Shown piece after piece: positions 16,546 to 26,325 of a stretch of DNA of 64,000 nucleotides. The stretch is from Bacillota bacterium. Its GTDB lineage: Bacteria; Bacillota; Clostridia; Lachnospirales; Lachnospiraceae. Made by a program: the position numbers and the translations under genes. The stretch lies in NCBI GenBank assembly GCA_023411225.1, contig JAEYPA010000007.1, forward strand, positions 39,191 to 103,190. The letters are read 5' to 3'. Position 1 is the first letter of the stretch; each line of letters starts with the position of its first letter. The notes under the pieces are model-generated. The model did not search any database, had not been told where the DNA came from, and was given only the letters and a program-made list of their open reading frames with translations.

Positions 16546-19500
16546 TTGAATCGCAACTGTACCTTAGGGAATTTTTTGGAATTATCAAATTGTTATAAAA
16601 GTATTTTTGCAGGGGCTCTTTTTGACGTTGCATTCTGTCATGATAAAATGGAAGTCCTTAATATTATAGTTAATAATAATGAAATCATCTCTAATTTTCT
16701 GGAGGATGCTTCTGTTTGTGAAGAAATTATGATTTTAAGTCAAGGAATTCAATGGGGAGAAAAAAGTTTCTCCATTGAATATATTACTGAGAGAAGTAAT
16801 CGTTCAATGATGCTTAAAGCTTCTTATACTGAAGAACTTCATCACTCACAATTTCCGATATTTCGCCTGTATATTTATGATGTAACAGATCTAAAGGAAG
16901 AGCTAGAAAAAGAAAGAGAGTCTAGTCTTGAATTTGAGTTATTTGCAGAGAGTTTAGCAATTGGCATACTAAGGCTTGGACTGGAAGAAGGTTATCCGGT
17001 TTACTGGTGTAATGAGAACTTTCATAAGAACTCTGGATATACATCTCAGGAGATGACTAACCTATTTCAAAATCACTATTTAGAGATGGTTCAACCGAGT
17101 GATAGGGGAGAATTCTGTTCTTTAGTTGAAAAGTGTCTAAAATCTGACAAGACGAAAACAGGTAGAATTACTATGTACAATAAGGAGGGAAAACCTCAGT
17201 TGTATGAGGTAAAGGTTTTTCCTGTTAAAGATTCTCGGCAAGAGGATGTAGAGGTTTATTGTGTTCTCACTGTTATGACGGAGGATATGAAGAAAGAGCA
17301 GGAGATTAAAAGCTTTGAGGAACGATATAAGTTGGTTCTTTCCTTTGCAAGTGAGATTGTATTCGAATATGATTTGGAATCGGATGTTGTCCATTATTAT
17401 GGAGGAGAGGAAAGCACTTTAAAGCGCCCGGCATGTATCAAAGATTTTTATAAAAAAGTAATTGCGAATTCTCTTCCTAGTGGTAAACTTACAGAGGAAA
17501 GTCGTGAAGAGATTAAACGCATTATTACTATGTTTAAAGTAAATAAACTAGGATCAACGGATGCCTACCTATGTTATCAAATCAGTAGACAGAAATCCCA
17601 ATGGGTTTATCTTGTTGCAAAATGTGTTTTCTCTGAAAATAATGAGGCCTTGATTATTGTTGGTAAACTTAGTGATGTAACTGTACATAAAGAAGTAGAG
17701 CAAAAATTAATGATTAAGGCGAGCACAGACTATTTGACACAGGTAAGCACTCGAGAATATGCCCAAGAGGAAATACAAAAATATTTGAATAATAAAAATA
17801 GTGATATGCTATCTGCATTATTTATTATTGATGTAGATAATTTTAAACATATCAATGATGTTTATGGACATTTAGAGGGAGATGCAGCACTAACTAAACT
17901 TTGTGATATACTTCGTAGAGAATTTAGAGATTCTGACATAATAGGCCGTCTTGGTGGCGATGAATTTATTATTTTTATGAAGGATGTTGCAACAGTATCT
18001 GCTATATATAAAAAAGCGGATACTATCTGTCAAATAGTAAGAGAAAAGATAAATCATGTAACAGTCAGTATAGGACTTAGTCTTTTTACTGGAAATTCTT
18101 CCTTTCACGAATTATATAAAACTGCAGATATAGCCCTTTACCAGGCTAAAATTAAAGGTAAGAATAAATATGTATGCTACAATGATCTAAGTGATGATAT
18201 GATGCAACTAGAGGAAATCACAAGAACTGGAATGAATGTGACCGATTTGTCAGATATATTTGATAAGCAAGAGTTTAGTAGTAACGTTTATAATAACTTT
18301 GGTAGAACTATTCAGGAATGTTTTGATTATATTTATGCGGTAAACCTTACCCAGGATAAAGTAAGACGGTTCAATGAGCAAGATTATCCAGGAAATGAGC
18401 ACAATTTTAGAACTTATCATGAGATGTATGATCATGTTTATCAGGAAATCTTTGATATGGAGGAACAACTTGCTTTTGTTCAAAATTTTTCTTGTGAAAA
18501 TCTAATAAAAGCTTTTGATGAAGAAAAATCAGTTCATTGTTATATTCGCATCTTTAACCAAAACCAGGAGTTTCATTGGTACTTTATTGAGGCAGTGTTA
18601 TATGAAATCAGTCCTCAGGATGGTATTATTTGTACTATTCTATTAAAAGATGTGCAGAAGAGTCGAAATGATGAAATGCGTAAATATGAAAATAGGACAA
18701 AGAGTCATATCATACAAAAATTGGAGGATGAGAAGAGTTACGATTCTTTGACAGGACTCTATCAGGCAAACAAATTCTACGAGGTTTCAAAGGAAAAAAT
18801 AAGTAAAAATGTAGGCAAAAAGCATGCGATAATCTTTTTTGATATTGATAATTTCCGCGTAATCAATGATATTTATAGTGAAGAGACTGGAGATCAGATA
18901 ATCTGCTTTATTGCTGAAGTATTGTGTCGAATAGGTATAGAAGATAAAGTGTTCTGTCGCTATTATGCGGACTGCTTTACCCTACTGATTAGTTATGATA
19001 CAAGAAATGACATTATTGATGTAATTAATTGGATTCGTGAAGAATGTGCCAAGACACCATATATTACCACAAGCTTTAAAATGTCTTTCGGCGTTTATCT
19101 TGTGTCGGATTCAAGTATTCCTATCAGGTTGATGTGTGACTGGGCAAGATTGGCCACGCGACCAATTAAAGGTTTGGCTAATCAATACTTTGCTTTCTAT
19201 AATGAGGAATACCGTAAGGAACTTGTGGAGACACAGCGAATAGAAGCCGAGATGCACCGTGCATTAGAAAATGATGAGTTCAAGATGTATCTTCAGCCAA
19301 AGTATAATCTCCGCACCAATCAGGTTGTAGGTGCTGAGGCCTTGGTCAGATGGATGCATCCTAAGCAGGGGATTATTTATCCCAATAAATTTATAAAATT
19401 ATTTGAGAAGAATGGATTTATCCTACAGTTAGATGAATATATATGGGAGCAGGCATGTAAGGAGTTAAGAAAATGGTTAGATATGGGCATTGCATACCCT

Positions 19501-20013
19501 ATTTCAGTTAACATTTCTAGACTTCATACTTATGATCCATCTCTTGTACAGAAATTATTAAGCTTGACTAATAAGTATGGGATACCAGTTTGGTTGTTGG
19601 AACTGGAGTTTACCGAAGGACTCTTTATGGAAAATGTCCATATGCTGTATGGATTAATGTATGAGCTGAAGAAAAATGGATTTGTTCTTCAAATGGATGA
19701 CTTTGGAAGTGGCTATTCTTCTCTTAATATGCTAAAATCAGTTCCGATTGATGTAATTAAGTTAGATAAGGCATTTTTTGAAGACATTAGTGGGAATGAA
19801 CGAGGAAAGATCATCATAGAGGACTCCATTAAAATGATCCATAATTTGAAGTTAGAAGTTATGGCTGAAGGAATTGAAACTAAGGAGCATGTTGATTTTT
19901 TAAATAAGTGCAATTGCATTATTGGTCAGGGCTACTATTATGCTAAGCCAATGCCTTTGGAGGATTTTGATAGAAGATTGCTACAATCGATAGATGCAAA
20001 AAGCGAGGTTTAA
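16546..20013 (+). CDS. PAS - GGDEF - degenerate GGDEF - EAL signalling protein
   Basis: This 1155-residue soluble protein can make and break cyclic di-GMP. An N-terminal sensor of about 120 residues is followed by PAS-like regions (about 130-250 and 260-390). The first GGDEF domain has an intact GGDEF near residue 468 and an RxxD inhibitory site (RDSD) five residues before it. A further sensor region precedes a second GGDEF-like domain whose signature has become YADCF (near 805). The EAL domain is complete: EAL near 929, NIS, LEFTEG, MDDFGSG near 1050, KLDK, AEGIET and a final GQG. TTG 16546 is chosen because AGGGGGGTGA sits just upstream. Its stop is two bases from the metF start. Confidence 0.85.
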   Translation: MNRNCTLGNFLELSNCYKSIFAGALFDVAFCHDKMEVLNIIVNNNEIISNFLEDASVCEEIMILSQGIQWGEKSFSIEYITERSNRSMMLKASYTEELHHSQFPIFRLYIYDVTDLKEELEKERESSLEFELFAESLAIGILRLGLEEGYPVYWCNENFHKNSGYTSQEMTNLFQNHYLEMVQPSDRGEFCSLVEKCLKSDKTKTGRITMYNKEGKPQLYEVKVFPVKDSRQEDVEVYCVLTVMTEDMKKEQEIKSFEERYKLVLSFASEIVFEYDLESDVVHYYGGEESTLKRPACIKDFYKKVIANSLPSGKLTEESREEIKRIITMFKVNKLGSTDAYLCYQISRQKSQWVYLVAKCVFSENNEALIIVGKLSDVTVHKEVEQKLMIKASTDYLTQVSTREYAQEEIQKYLNNKNSDMLSALFIIDVDNFKHINDVYGHLEGDAALTKLCDILRREFRDSDIIGRLGGDEFIIFMKDVATVSAIYKKADTICQIVREKINHVTVSIGLSLFTGNSSFHELYKTADIALYQAKIKGKNKYVCYNDLSDDMMQLEEITRTGMNVTDLSDIFDKQEFSSNVYNNFGRTIQECFDYIYAVNLTQDKVRRFNEQDYPGNEHNFRTYHEMYDHVYQEIFDMEEQLAFVQNFSCENLIKAFDEEKSVHCYIRIFNQNQEFHWYFIEAVLYEISPQDGIICTILLKDVQKSRNDEMRKYENRTKSHIIQKLEDEKSYDSLTGLYQANKFYEVSKEKISKNVGKKHAIIFFDIDNFRVINDIYSEETGDQIICFIAEVLCRIGIEDKVFCRYYADCFTLLISYDTRNDIIDVINWIREECAKTPYITTSFKMSFGVYLVSDSSIPIRLMCDWARLATRPIKGLANQYFAFYNEEYRKELVETQRIEAEMHRALENDEFKMYLQPKYNLRTNQVVGAEALVRWMHPKQGIIYPNKFIKLFEKNGFILQLDEYIWEQACKELRKWLDMGIAYPISVNISRLHTYDPSLVQKLLSLTNKYGIPVWLLELEFTEGLFMENVHMLYGLMYELKKNGFVLQMDDFGSGYSSLNMLKSVPIDVIKLDKAFFEDISGNERGKIIIEDSIKMIHNLKLEVMAEGIETKEHVDFLNKCNCIIGQGYYYAKPMPLEDFDRRLLQSIDAKSEV

Positions 20014-20015
20014 AA

Positions 20016-20879
20016 ATGAAAATTCGTGATATAGTAGGACGGGGAAAACCAACACTGTCTTTTGAAGTGTTTCCACCGAAAACAAACAGTGATTATGAGA
20101 AAGTTAGGGTGGCTACGGAAGAGATAGCAAAGCTTAAGCCTTCTTTTATGAGTGTAACTTATGGTGCCGGAGGTGGGACAAGTGCTCATACCGTAAGTAT
20201 TGCCAACAATATAAAGAACCAATTTGGAGTTACACCGCTGGCTCATTTGACCTGCGTATCATCTTCAAAAGAGGATATTCAAAAACAATTGGAACTTCTT
20301 AAACACCAAGGGATTGACAACATTCTGGCTTTACGTGGTGATAAACCCAAGGATATAAATGAGGTAGCTGAGGGTGGATACCAGTATGCAAATGAGCTAG
20401 TAACTGCAATTAAGAACTATTCTGACTTTTGTATAGGCGCTGCATGTTATCCGGAAGGACACGTGGAGGCTAAGACCATAGAAGAAGACATTCAATACTT
20501 AAGGCAGAAGGTGGAGGCAGGGTGCGATTTCTTGACTACACAAATGTTTTTTGACAACAATATACTATATAAGTATTTATACAGAATTCGAGAAAAGGGA
20601 ATTACGATTCCGGTCATCGCAGGAATTATGCCTGTTACTAACGGAAACCAGATTAGAAGGATATGTGAACTTTCTGGGACATATCTTCCAAGTCGTTTTA
20701 AGGCTATTGTTCAAAAATTTGGGGATAATGGAGCGGCTATGAAACAGGCTGGAATCGCCTATGCGACAGAGCAAATTATTGATCTATTAGCTAATGGCGT
20801 CAATGCAATCCATGTTTACTCAATGAATAAACCAGAGGTTGCTAAAGCAATACAGGATAATCTAAGTGAGATTATGTAG
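20016..20879 (+). CDS. metF: Methylenetetrahydrofolate reductase
   Basis: This 287-residue TIM-barrel flavoprotein reduces 5,10-methylene-tetrahydrofolate to the 5-methyl form, feeding methionine synthesis and, in acetogenic relatives, the methyl branch of the Wood-Ljungdahl pathway. Recognisable motifs are FEVFPPK near residue 17, LAHLTC, ALRGD, GAACYPEGH, TTQMFFDN and PVIAGIMPVTN. The length fits bacterial MetF. It begins two bases after the c-di-GMP gene and may be read through from it; the ribosome binding site is weak (GCGAGG). No MetH or MetV partner is nearby. Its stop codon lies inside the stem of the following terminator. Confidence 0.94.
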   Translation: MKIRDIVGRGKPTLSFEVFPPKTNSDYEKVRVATEEIAKLKPSFMSVTYGAGGGTSAHTVSIANNIKNQFGVTPLAHLTCVSSSKEDIQKQLELLKHQGIDNILALRGDKPKDINEVAEGGYQYANELVTAIKNYSDFCIGAACYPEGHVEAKTIEEDIQYLRQKVEAGCDFLTTQMFFDNNILYKYLYRIREKGITIPVIAGIMPVTNGNQIRRICELSGTYLPSRFKAIVQKFGDNGAAMKQAGIAYATEQIIDLLANGVNAIHVYSMNKPEVAKAIQDNLSEIM

Positions 20880-20908
20880 CAAGGATATCTGTATCCTTGC
20901 TATATTTT
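20878..20908 (+). terminator. Intrinsic terminator of metF
   Basis: Perfect 10-base arms AGCAAGGATA (20878-20887) and TATCCTTGCT (20892-20901) are followed by ATATTTTT. The metF stop codon overlaps the left arm. Confidence 0.82.
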
Positions 20909-20915
20909 TGGAATC

Positions 20916-21199
20916 TTATTCTGTCTTTATTTGTAGGAATATCATCTGATACTTTTTTCCATAATCCATGATTGCATAATTCAACAAATCAAAGTATTCT
21001 TTTTCTAGCAGGTTGGCAAAGAAATCATATACAACCAAAAAAGTTCTTTTTTGCTATCTACATAATGGAGCATGAGAGCTTTAGAAATACCGGCTTCTTT
21101 CGCTATTACATTCGTTGAAGCCTTATCATACCCCTGTGATGAAAACTCCTTTAATGCAGTATTTAGAATTGTGTCTCTCCTTTTAAGAGGGCAGAGCAT
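20916..21199 (-). pseudogene. Frameshifted, truncated TetR/AcrR-family regulator
   Basis: The first 50 codons encode a good TetR helix-turn-helix (RRDTILNTALKEFSSQGYDKA, then AKEAGISKALMLHYVDSKKELF), with ATG 21199 behind AGGAGGG. The frame then closes after LYMISLPTC. Reading one base out of phase after the A6/T6 run at 21037-21042 restores a TetR-like continuation (YDFFANLLEKEYFDLLNYAI), which stops at 20916 after about 95 codons. Full TetR proteins are about 190 residues, so the ligand-binding half is also missing. Both a one-base deletion and loss of the 3' part are needed. The neighbouring nhaC gene could have been a target; that is a guess. Confidence 0.75.
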
Positions 21200-21277
21200 A
21201 TAATTCCCTCCTATGTTTAATATAGAATTTACCTAATAGGTCAATAGTATAATAGGATGACAGATGCTTCATACAAA

Positions 21278-21325
21278 AAGGATGGGTAATTCGCTTAGAT
21301 AAACATGCGATTACCCATCCTTCTT
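21278..21325 (-). terminator. Terminator between metF/tetR remnant and nhaC
   Basis: A long inverted repeat AAGGATGGGTAAT(T)CGC ... GCGATTACCCATCCTT is flanked by A-rich sequence on the left, so the minus-strand transcript of nhaC ends in CCTTTTTG. A T-run on the right would also let it work on the plus strand. Its arm closely resembles that of the hairpin downstream of glmS. Confidence 0.75.
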
Positions 21326-21406
21326 TTAGGGTGGAGAATTAATTGCCCGTTGCAAGGCCCCTCAGGTGGAGAGTTTTGTAAGCAAAACTCTTAGTTCTTA
21401 GGGATT

Positions 21407-22909
21407 CTATAGCCCTTTCTTTTCTTTGTTGTGATATACAATATAAAAGGTAAGCATCATAGCCATCATGGCAATAAAGCCTGCAATGAGACCAATTAAG
21501 CCACTGTTAAATAAACCGGCAAATAAGAAACCAATTAAACAGCATCCAGCTACACTAAGAGCATATGGCAACTGGGTAGAGACATGCTCAATATGGTTAC
21601 ATTGGGCTCCTGCTGATGCTAAAATAGTTGTATCAGAGATTGGAGATACGTGATCTCCACATACAGCTCCTGCAAGAATTGCTGCTACGCCGATTACTAA
21701 CATACCGTATTCAGCAATTGGATCATATACAGTAGTAGCCACAGGAATTAGGATTGCAAAGGTTCCCCAGGAGGTACCTGTGGAGAAGGCAAGTCCTAAC
21801 GAGATTAAGAAGAATACCGCAGGAACAAGGACCTTTACACGGTCAACATACATAATGTTATTTTGTACAAAGCCTCTTAAATCCAAATGGTCTCCGTCAC
21901 AGATAGCGGATAAGGTCCAAGCTAGACATAGAATTAAAATGGCTGGTGTCATAGCCTTAAAACCTTCTGTAAAACTATCGCAAAACTGTTGAAAGTTAAT
22001 GGTTCTTCTAATTAGATACATCATAAAAATAAAGAAAATTGTAAATAGAGAGCCAAGTACAAGACTTCTTGCCGAAGAACAGTTCGCAAATGCATCTATG
22101 ATGCTGGCACCTTTAAATAAGCCACCAGATTGAAGCATAAAAAAGATACAGGAAATGATTAAAACAAGAATTGGAAGGACAAGGTCAATTACAGTACCTT
22201 TTCCAACAATTTTAATCTCGTCATGTTCAAGTGCAACATCTTTATTCTCGCCTTTCTTCTCAATTTTTTTCATAGAAAAGAAGTCCATATTACAAATTAC
22301 TAGAAATAGCATAAAAATTATTGTAAAAATTGCATATAAATTAAATGGGATAGTGTCTAAAAATAACTGGAAACCATTTATTTTACTACCCTCAGGTAAG
22401 GAAGAACTAACAGCAGCTGCCCAACTGGAGATAGGAGCAATGATACATATAGGTGCTGCAGTGGCGTCAATAATATAAGCCAATTTGGCTCTTGTAATAT
22501 TATGTTTGTCTGTCACAGGACGCATAACAGTACCAACTGTCAAACAGTTAAAATAGTCGTCTACAAAGATAAGAGCACCTAAAGCTGAAGTAGACAGCAA
22601 AGCGCCTCGTCTGGATTTGATGACACGGGAAGCCCAGTCACCATAGGCGCGAGAAGCCCCAGATTTGCTAATTAACGCTACAATAATTCCTAATAATACG
22701 AGGAATATCAGGATATCTACATTGCCTCCAATCTTTGAACTCATGGCATCAAAAGTTACATTTAATGCACCAATTGGATGTGTGATTCCAGTCAAGAGAA
22801 GAGCACCAGATACTATACCAACCATTAAGGAAAGGTAAACTTCTTTGGTTAGTAAAGCTAGCACAATAGCAATGACTGGTGGGAGTATAGCCCAGATAGT
22901 TGCTTGCAT
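21407..22909 (-). CDS. NhaC-family Na+/H+ antiporter
   Basis: This 500-residue protein has about 12 membrane helices and belongs to the NhaC/YuiF-type ion transporter group. Diagnostic stretches are the FVDDYFNCLTVGTVMRP segment near residue 115, STGTSWGTFAILIPVA in the second half, and GDHVSPISDTTILASAGA close to the end; similar GD(H/N)xSPIS motifs line the ion path in this family. It probably exchanges sodium, possibly with an organic substrate as in malate-lactate members, for protons. The start is ATG behind GAAAGGA. It is monocistronic, with its own promoter at 23001-23029. A broken TetR gene lies just downstream. Confidence 0.85.
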   Translation of the reverse strand: MQATIWAILPPVIAIVLALLTKEVYLSLMVGIVSGALLLTGITHPIGALNVTFDAMSSKIGGNVDILIFLVLLGIIVALISKSGASRAYGDWASRVIKSRRGALLSTSALGALIFVDDYFNCLTVGTVMRPVTDKHNITRAKLAYIIDATAAPICIIAPISSWAAAVSSSLPEGSKINGFQLFLDTIPFNLYAIFTIIFMLFLVICNMDFFSMKKIEKKGENKDVALEHDEIKIVGKGTVIDLVLPILVLIISCIFFMLQSGGLFKGASIIDAFANCSSARSLVLGSLFTIFFIFMMYLIRRTINFQQFCDSFTEGFKAMTPAILILCLAWTLSAICDGDHLDLRGFVQNNIMYVDRVKVLVPAVFFLISLGLAFSTGTSWGTFAILIPVATTVYDPIAEYGMLVIGVAAILAGAVCGDHVSPISDTTILASAGAQCNHIEHVSTQLPYALSVAGCCLIGFLFAGLFNSGLIGLIAGFIAMMAMMLTFYIVYHNKEKKGL

Positions 22910-23000
22910 AAGATTTTATCCTTTCTTGTACTTTATTTATTTGTAGAACGTAGAAATTTATTCATTTCTATGTGTTCTTAACAACTTTTTCACACATCAA

Positions 23001-23029
23001 TTCTACAATAAATCGACATAATAATCAAT
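23001..23029 (-). promoter_or_regulatory. Promoter of the nhaC-type gene
   Basis: On the minus strand TTGATT (23029-23024) and TAGAAT (23006-23001) are 17 bases apart, leaving a leader of about 85 bases before the start codon at 22909. Confidence 0.6.
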
Positions 23030-23120
23030 TTAATTTATAAATATACATAATATAACATACGATGATGAGATTTCGACAGATATGAGTATTTATTTTAATA
23101 ATCTTTTAAGATTTGTGTCA

Positions 23121-23149
23121 TTGACAACTTCTCATTGGAACACTAATAT
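23121..23149 (+). promoter_or_regulatory. Strong sigma-A promoter of the zinc-ribbon/DUF5685 cluster
   Basis: A consensus TTGACA (23121-23126), a 17-base spacer and TAATAT (23144-23149) lie 41 bases before the start at 23191. It diverges from the nhaC promoter. Confidence 0.78.
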
Positions 23150-23190
23150 ACTAAGTAACACTTAGAATATTAGTAGAAAGAGGTATTCGT

Positions 23191-23688
23191 ATGAGATTAA
23201 TGGATCGTTTTCGTCAATGGATGATAGGTAGATATGGTTCTGATCAGCTAAATGTTGCATTATTGGTGATATATCTTATCTTAAGTGTTATATTGCCCTT
23301 AAGTGGCTCTGTAATTGTATTGGCCTTAAGTTATGTAGTGTTTGTGCTGATCTTCTATCGTATGTTCTCTAGAAATATAGCAAAGCGTACTGCCGAAAAT
23401 CAAAGGTTTTTAAAGATATGGGAACCAATTCGAAGAAAACTGCCGGGTAAGAAAAATAGTAATAGGTCAGGTTACTATGGTCAGAATCCATATAATAACC
23501 CATATGGGAGCCCTTATGGGGCTACTAGTCAGAAAAAGAAAAAATCACATGGAAAACCAAAAACCGATAAAAATCATAAGGTATTTCAGTGTGGAAAGTG
23601 CGGACAGATGATTCGAGTACCTAAGGGAAAAGGGAAAATTGCCATTACTTGTCCGAATTGTAAACAGGAGTTCATAAAAAGAACATAA
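23191..23688 (+). CDS. Two-helix membrane protein with C-terminal zinc ribbon
   Basis: This 165-residue protein has two adjacent membrane helices (about residues 21-65), a basic cytoplasmic stretch, a low-complexity Tyr/Gly/Asn/Pro segment (about 95-113) and a C-terminal four-cysteine zinc ribbon (CGKCGQ ... CPNCKQEF). The ribbon resembles zinc-ribbon or FmdB-like modules that bind nucleic acid or protein. A consensus promoter lies upstream and the DUF5685 gene downstream, so it may be a membrane-anchored member of the same module. The function is unknown. Confidence 0.72.
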   Translation: MRLMDRFRQWMIGRYGSDQLNVALLVIYLILSVILPLSGSVIVLALSYVVFVLIFYRMFSRNIAKRTAENQRFLKIWEPIRRKLPGKKNSNRSGYYGQNPYNNPYGSPYGATSQKKKKSHGKPKTDKNHKVFQCGKCGQMIRVPKGKGKIAITCPNCKQEFIKRT

Positions 23689-23802
23689 AAAGAGGTGTTA
23701 TCTCTAGCTGTTTAATGGTATAATGCCAATGTATAGGATTGTATTCTCCCATATTTGTGATAGAAGATTTATACAACAGGAAAAGTAAGATATGGAGGCC
23801 TT

Positions 23803-24663
23803 ATGTTTGGCTATGTTATGATAAATAAACCGGAGTTAAAAATTAAAGAGTATGAGAGATATCATGCTTATTATTGTGGGCTGTGTCGCACTTTAAAAAA
23901 GGAATATGGAATGTTTGGTCAGTTTACCCTGACCTATGACATGACTTTTTTAATCGTTTTGTTAACTGCCTTATACGAAGAGCAACCTAATCATGAGAAA
24001 CATCATTGTATGGTACATCCGGTAAAGAAGCATTCTATGCTTCATAATGACATTACCTCTTATGCAGCTGCTATGAATATGGCATTGTCTTACCATCATT
24101 TTCGTGATGATTGGGAGGATGAGAGAAGCATTAAGGGACTGTCCGGAGCAAAGTTTGTGAAATGTAGATATAAGAGGATTGAGAAGAAGTATCCCCGCCA
24201 AGTAGACGTAATCAAACGGACACTTAAGGAACTAAACCAATTGGAAAAGGCGAAGGAAACCAATTTGGATTATGTAGCAAGACCATTTGGAGAACTGATG
24301 GCAGAACTTTTTATATATAAGGAAGACCAGTGGCAGGAAGATTTACGCAATCTGGGTTTTTATTTAGGGAAATTCATCTACATTATGGATGCTTACGAGG
24401 ATTTAGAGGAAGACTTGAAGAAAGGAAGTTATAATCCTTTCATTGAGACGGACAAGGAAAAGCTTTTTGAAGAAATAGGCCACATTTTAACGATGATGAT
24501 GGCAGAAGCAACGAAAGCATTTGAAAAGCTTCCTATTGTGGTGCAACCGGAAGTAGATATTTTAAGAAATATATTGTATGCTGGCGTGTGGTGTAAGTAC
24601 GATAAACTTCGTCAGAAATGTATAGAAGAAAGGAACATGACCGATGATAACAGATCCATATAA
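23803..24663 (+). CDS. DUF5685 family protein
   Basis: This 286-residue, mostly helical protein begins with [20 protein letters not shown], followed by the paired-cysteine segment [14 protein letters not shown]. Both are hallmarks of DUF5685, a family common in Lachnospiraceae and relatives. Helices rich in conserved acidic residues follow ([26 protein letters not shown]), which recalls the metal-binding helices of prenyl-synthase-like folds, but no function is established. Its last 20 bases overlap the J-domain gene, so the two are translationally linked. The Cys-Cys and His residues near the start may bind a metal. Confidence 0.78.
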   Translation: MFGYVMINKPELKIKEYERYHAYYCGLCRTLKKEYGMFGQFTLTYDMTFLIVLLTALYEEQPNHEKHHCMVHPVKKHSMLHNDITSYAAAMNMALSYHHFRDDWEDERSIKGLSGAKFVKCRYKRIEKKYPRQVDVIKRTLKELNQLEKAKETNLDYVARPFGELMAELFIYKEDQWQEDLRNLGFYLGKFIYIMDAYEDLEEDLKKGSYNPFIETDKEKLFEEIGHILTMMMAEATKAFEKLPIVVQPEVDILRNILYAGVWCKYDKLRQKCIEERNMTDDNRSI

Positions 24664-25351
24664 AGTATTAGAAATTAGTCCAAATGCGACGGATGATGAG
24701 GTAAAGAGAGCGTACCGTGATTTGAGCAGAAAATATCACCCAGATTCCTACGTAAATAATCCTTTATCTGATCTTGCAGAAGAGAAATTTAAAGAGGTAC
24801 AGGAAGCATATAACCAGATTATGAAGGACAGAGAAAATGGATATAGTTCCAGTTCCTCCTACGGACAAGGAAGCTACGGAACTGGAGGTTTTGGAAGTGG
24901 AGGCTTCGGAGGTTTTAATAAAGGAGGCTTTGGAAGTAGTTCTGCTGGAGGGTTTGGTACGAACTACGCTAACTCAGCTTATGATACACCTGAATTATCC
25001 GAGGTAGCACAGTTTTTAAGTCAAAGACGTTATCAGGATGCTCTCAATCGATTAAATACAATCTCCGATCATAATGCCAGATGGTATTATTATGGAGCAA
25101 TCGCCAACAATGGAGTAGGTAATAATGTGCAAGCTTATAATTGTGCACAGACAGCCTATCAATTAGACCCAACTAATCAGGAATACGCTAATCTGTTAGA
25201 TCAACTTCAGTATGGTAATGGTCGTTATCAGGCAACTGGAGCAGGTTATGGTCGTGGATTTGGAGATGATCCACTAGATTGCTGTTGCAAGCTATGGGCA
25301 GCGGATACTTGCTGTGAATGTATGGGAGGGGATTTGTGTTCATGCATGTAA
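24644..25351 (+). CDS. J-domain protein with Gly-rich linker and Cys-rich tail
   Basis: Residues 3-65 form a canonical J domain ([24 protein letters not shown] in RKYHPDSY, then [10 protein letters not shown]), so it should stimulate the ATPase of an Hsp70. A Gly/Ser/Phe-rich linker follows (about 68-110), then a TPR-like helical pair (about 117-185). The last 25 residues hold eight cysteines in CCC, CC and CxC groups, a likely metal or redox site. It lacks the DnaJ zinc-finger repeats and substrate domains, so it is a specialised co-chaperone. It starts inside the end of the DUF5685 gene behind GAAAGGAAC. Confidence 0.88.
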   Translation: MITDPYKVLEISPNATDDEVKRAYRDLSRKYHPDSYVNNPLSDLAEEKFKEVQEAYNQIMKDRENGYSSSSSYGQGSYGTGGFGSGGFGGFNKGGFGSSSAGGFGTNYANSAYDTPELSEVAQFLSQRRYQDALNRLNTISDHNARWYYYGAIANNGVGNNVQAYNCAQTAYQLDPTNQEYANLLDQLQYGNGRYQATGAGYGRGFGDDPLDCCCKLWAADTCCECMGGDLCSCM

Positions 25352-25875
25352 ATGCAAGAAAGATGTCGTTTTTAGGCCTTATGATGGCTTTTACAGTAGT
25401 TCTTGTAATACTAGGTAGTGTGATTGAAATGAGTACTCTGTTTTTTCTTGCCTTTGCATCCTTTTGTACAGGCATTGTGATTGTAGAGTATGGGGTGTCC
25501 ATAGGAGCCGTATTCTGGGTGGGGAGTGTGTTGTTAAGCCTCATCCTTTCTCCACACAAGTTGTATGCAATTACCTATGGTGGTATGGCACTTTATTTGT
25601 TATTAACAGAGTTTGTATGGAAATACATTTTTAAGCAAAAAGTAAGTAAGTACAATAGAGTTGTTCTAGTGGTAATAAAATTCCTTATATTCAATGCTAT
25701 GTATATTCCTATATTAGTTTATGCACCAAGCCTAATTATAACAAAAGAGATAAATTCTTATTTACTGATAGGCTTTATAGTGGCTGGACAGGTGTTGCTT
25801 CTAATTTATGATCGAGCATTTCATTATTTTATAGGAAGATACTGGGTGGATATGAAGAGAAAGTTGAAAATATAA
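25336..25875 (+). CDS. Polytopic membrane protein of unknown function
   Basis: This hydrophobic protein of about 179 residues has about five or six membrane helices and a basic C-terminal end (DMKRKLKI). It overlaps the end of the J-domain gene by 16 bases. GTG 25336 is preferred, since GGAGGGG at 25325-25331 lies just before it; ATG 25342 is the alternative. No family was recognised. Its position between a J-domain gene and a zinc-ribbon gene suggests a membrane component of the same module. Confidence 0.6.
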   Translation: MFMHVNARKMSFLGLMMAFTVVLVILGSVIEMSTLFFLAFASFCTGIVIVEYGVSIGAVFWVGSVLLSLILSPHKLYAITYGGMALYLLLTEFVWKYIFKQKVSKYNRVVLVVIKFLIFNAMYIPILVYAPSLIITKEINSYLLIGFIVAGQVLLLIYDRAFHYFIGRYWVDMKRKLKI

Positions 25876-25897
25876 ATAAAAATAAGGAGGCTTAGTT

Positions 25898-26311
25898 ATG
25901 GATATTTTTAACAAAATAGGTGAAACAATTACCAGTACAGGTAAGGATATTGCAAAAAAGGCAAAAGATATCGTAGATGTCAATACAGTAAAGGCTAATA
26001 TCAATGAGCAAAAGAAGATGATACGTAAATCCTATGAGAGAATAGGAGAGGCTTATTACAAGGAACATGTAGATATGGGAGAACATGCTTATGAAATCGA
26101 ATTTGAAGTAATTGGAGAGGCTAGTGCTAAGATTAAAGAACTATATGAGCAGCTGAATACCTTGCGAAAAGTATGTGTATGTCCAGCTTGTGGAGCTACT
26201 CTTCCTGATGATAGTGAGTTCTGTAATAAATGTGGGATTAAGTTACAGAAGAAGGTTGTAGATGTAGAGACTAAGGGAGAAGATACAGAGGACGATACGG
26301 ATAATAGTTAA
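25898..26311 (+). CDS. Coiled-coil protein with C-terminal zinc ribbon
   Basis: This 137-residue protein begins with an amphipathic region (DIFNKIGETITSTGKDIAKKAKDIV) resembling DUF-type zinc-ribbon proteins of Clostridia. A long helix (about 30-88) follows, and a double CxxC zinc ribbon (CPACGATLPDDSEFCNKCG) closes the fold near residues 92-113, ahead of an acidic tail. Proteins of this shape are common and mostly uncharacterised; the ribbon may mediate protein contacts. A strong AAGGAGG precedes the ATG. It continues the cluster that starts at 23191. Confidence 0.7.
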   Translation: MDIFNKIGETITSTGKDIAKKAKDIVDVNTVKANINEQKKMIRKSYERIGEAYYKEHVDMGEHAYEIEFEVIGEASAKIKELYEQLNTLRKVCVCPACGATLPDDSEFCNKCGIKLQKKVVDVETKGEDTEDDTDNS

Positions 26312-26325
26312 TTGGAGGGTTATAT

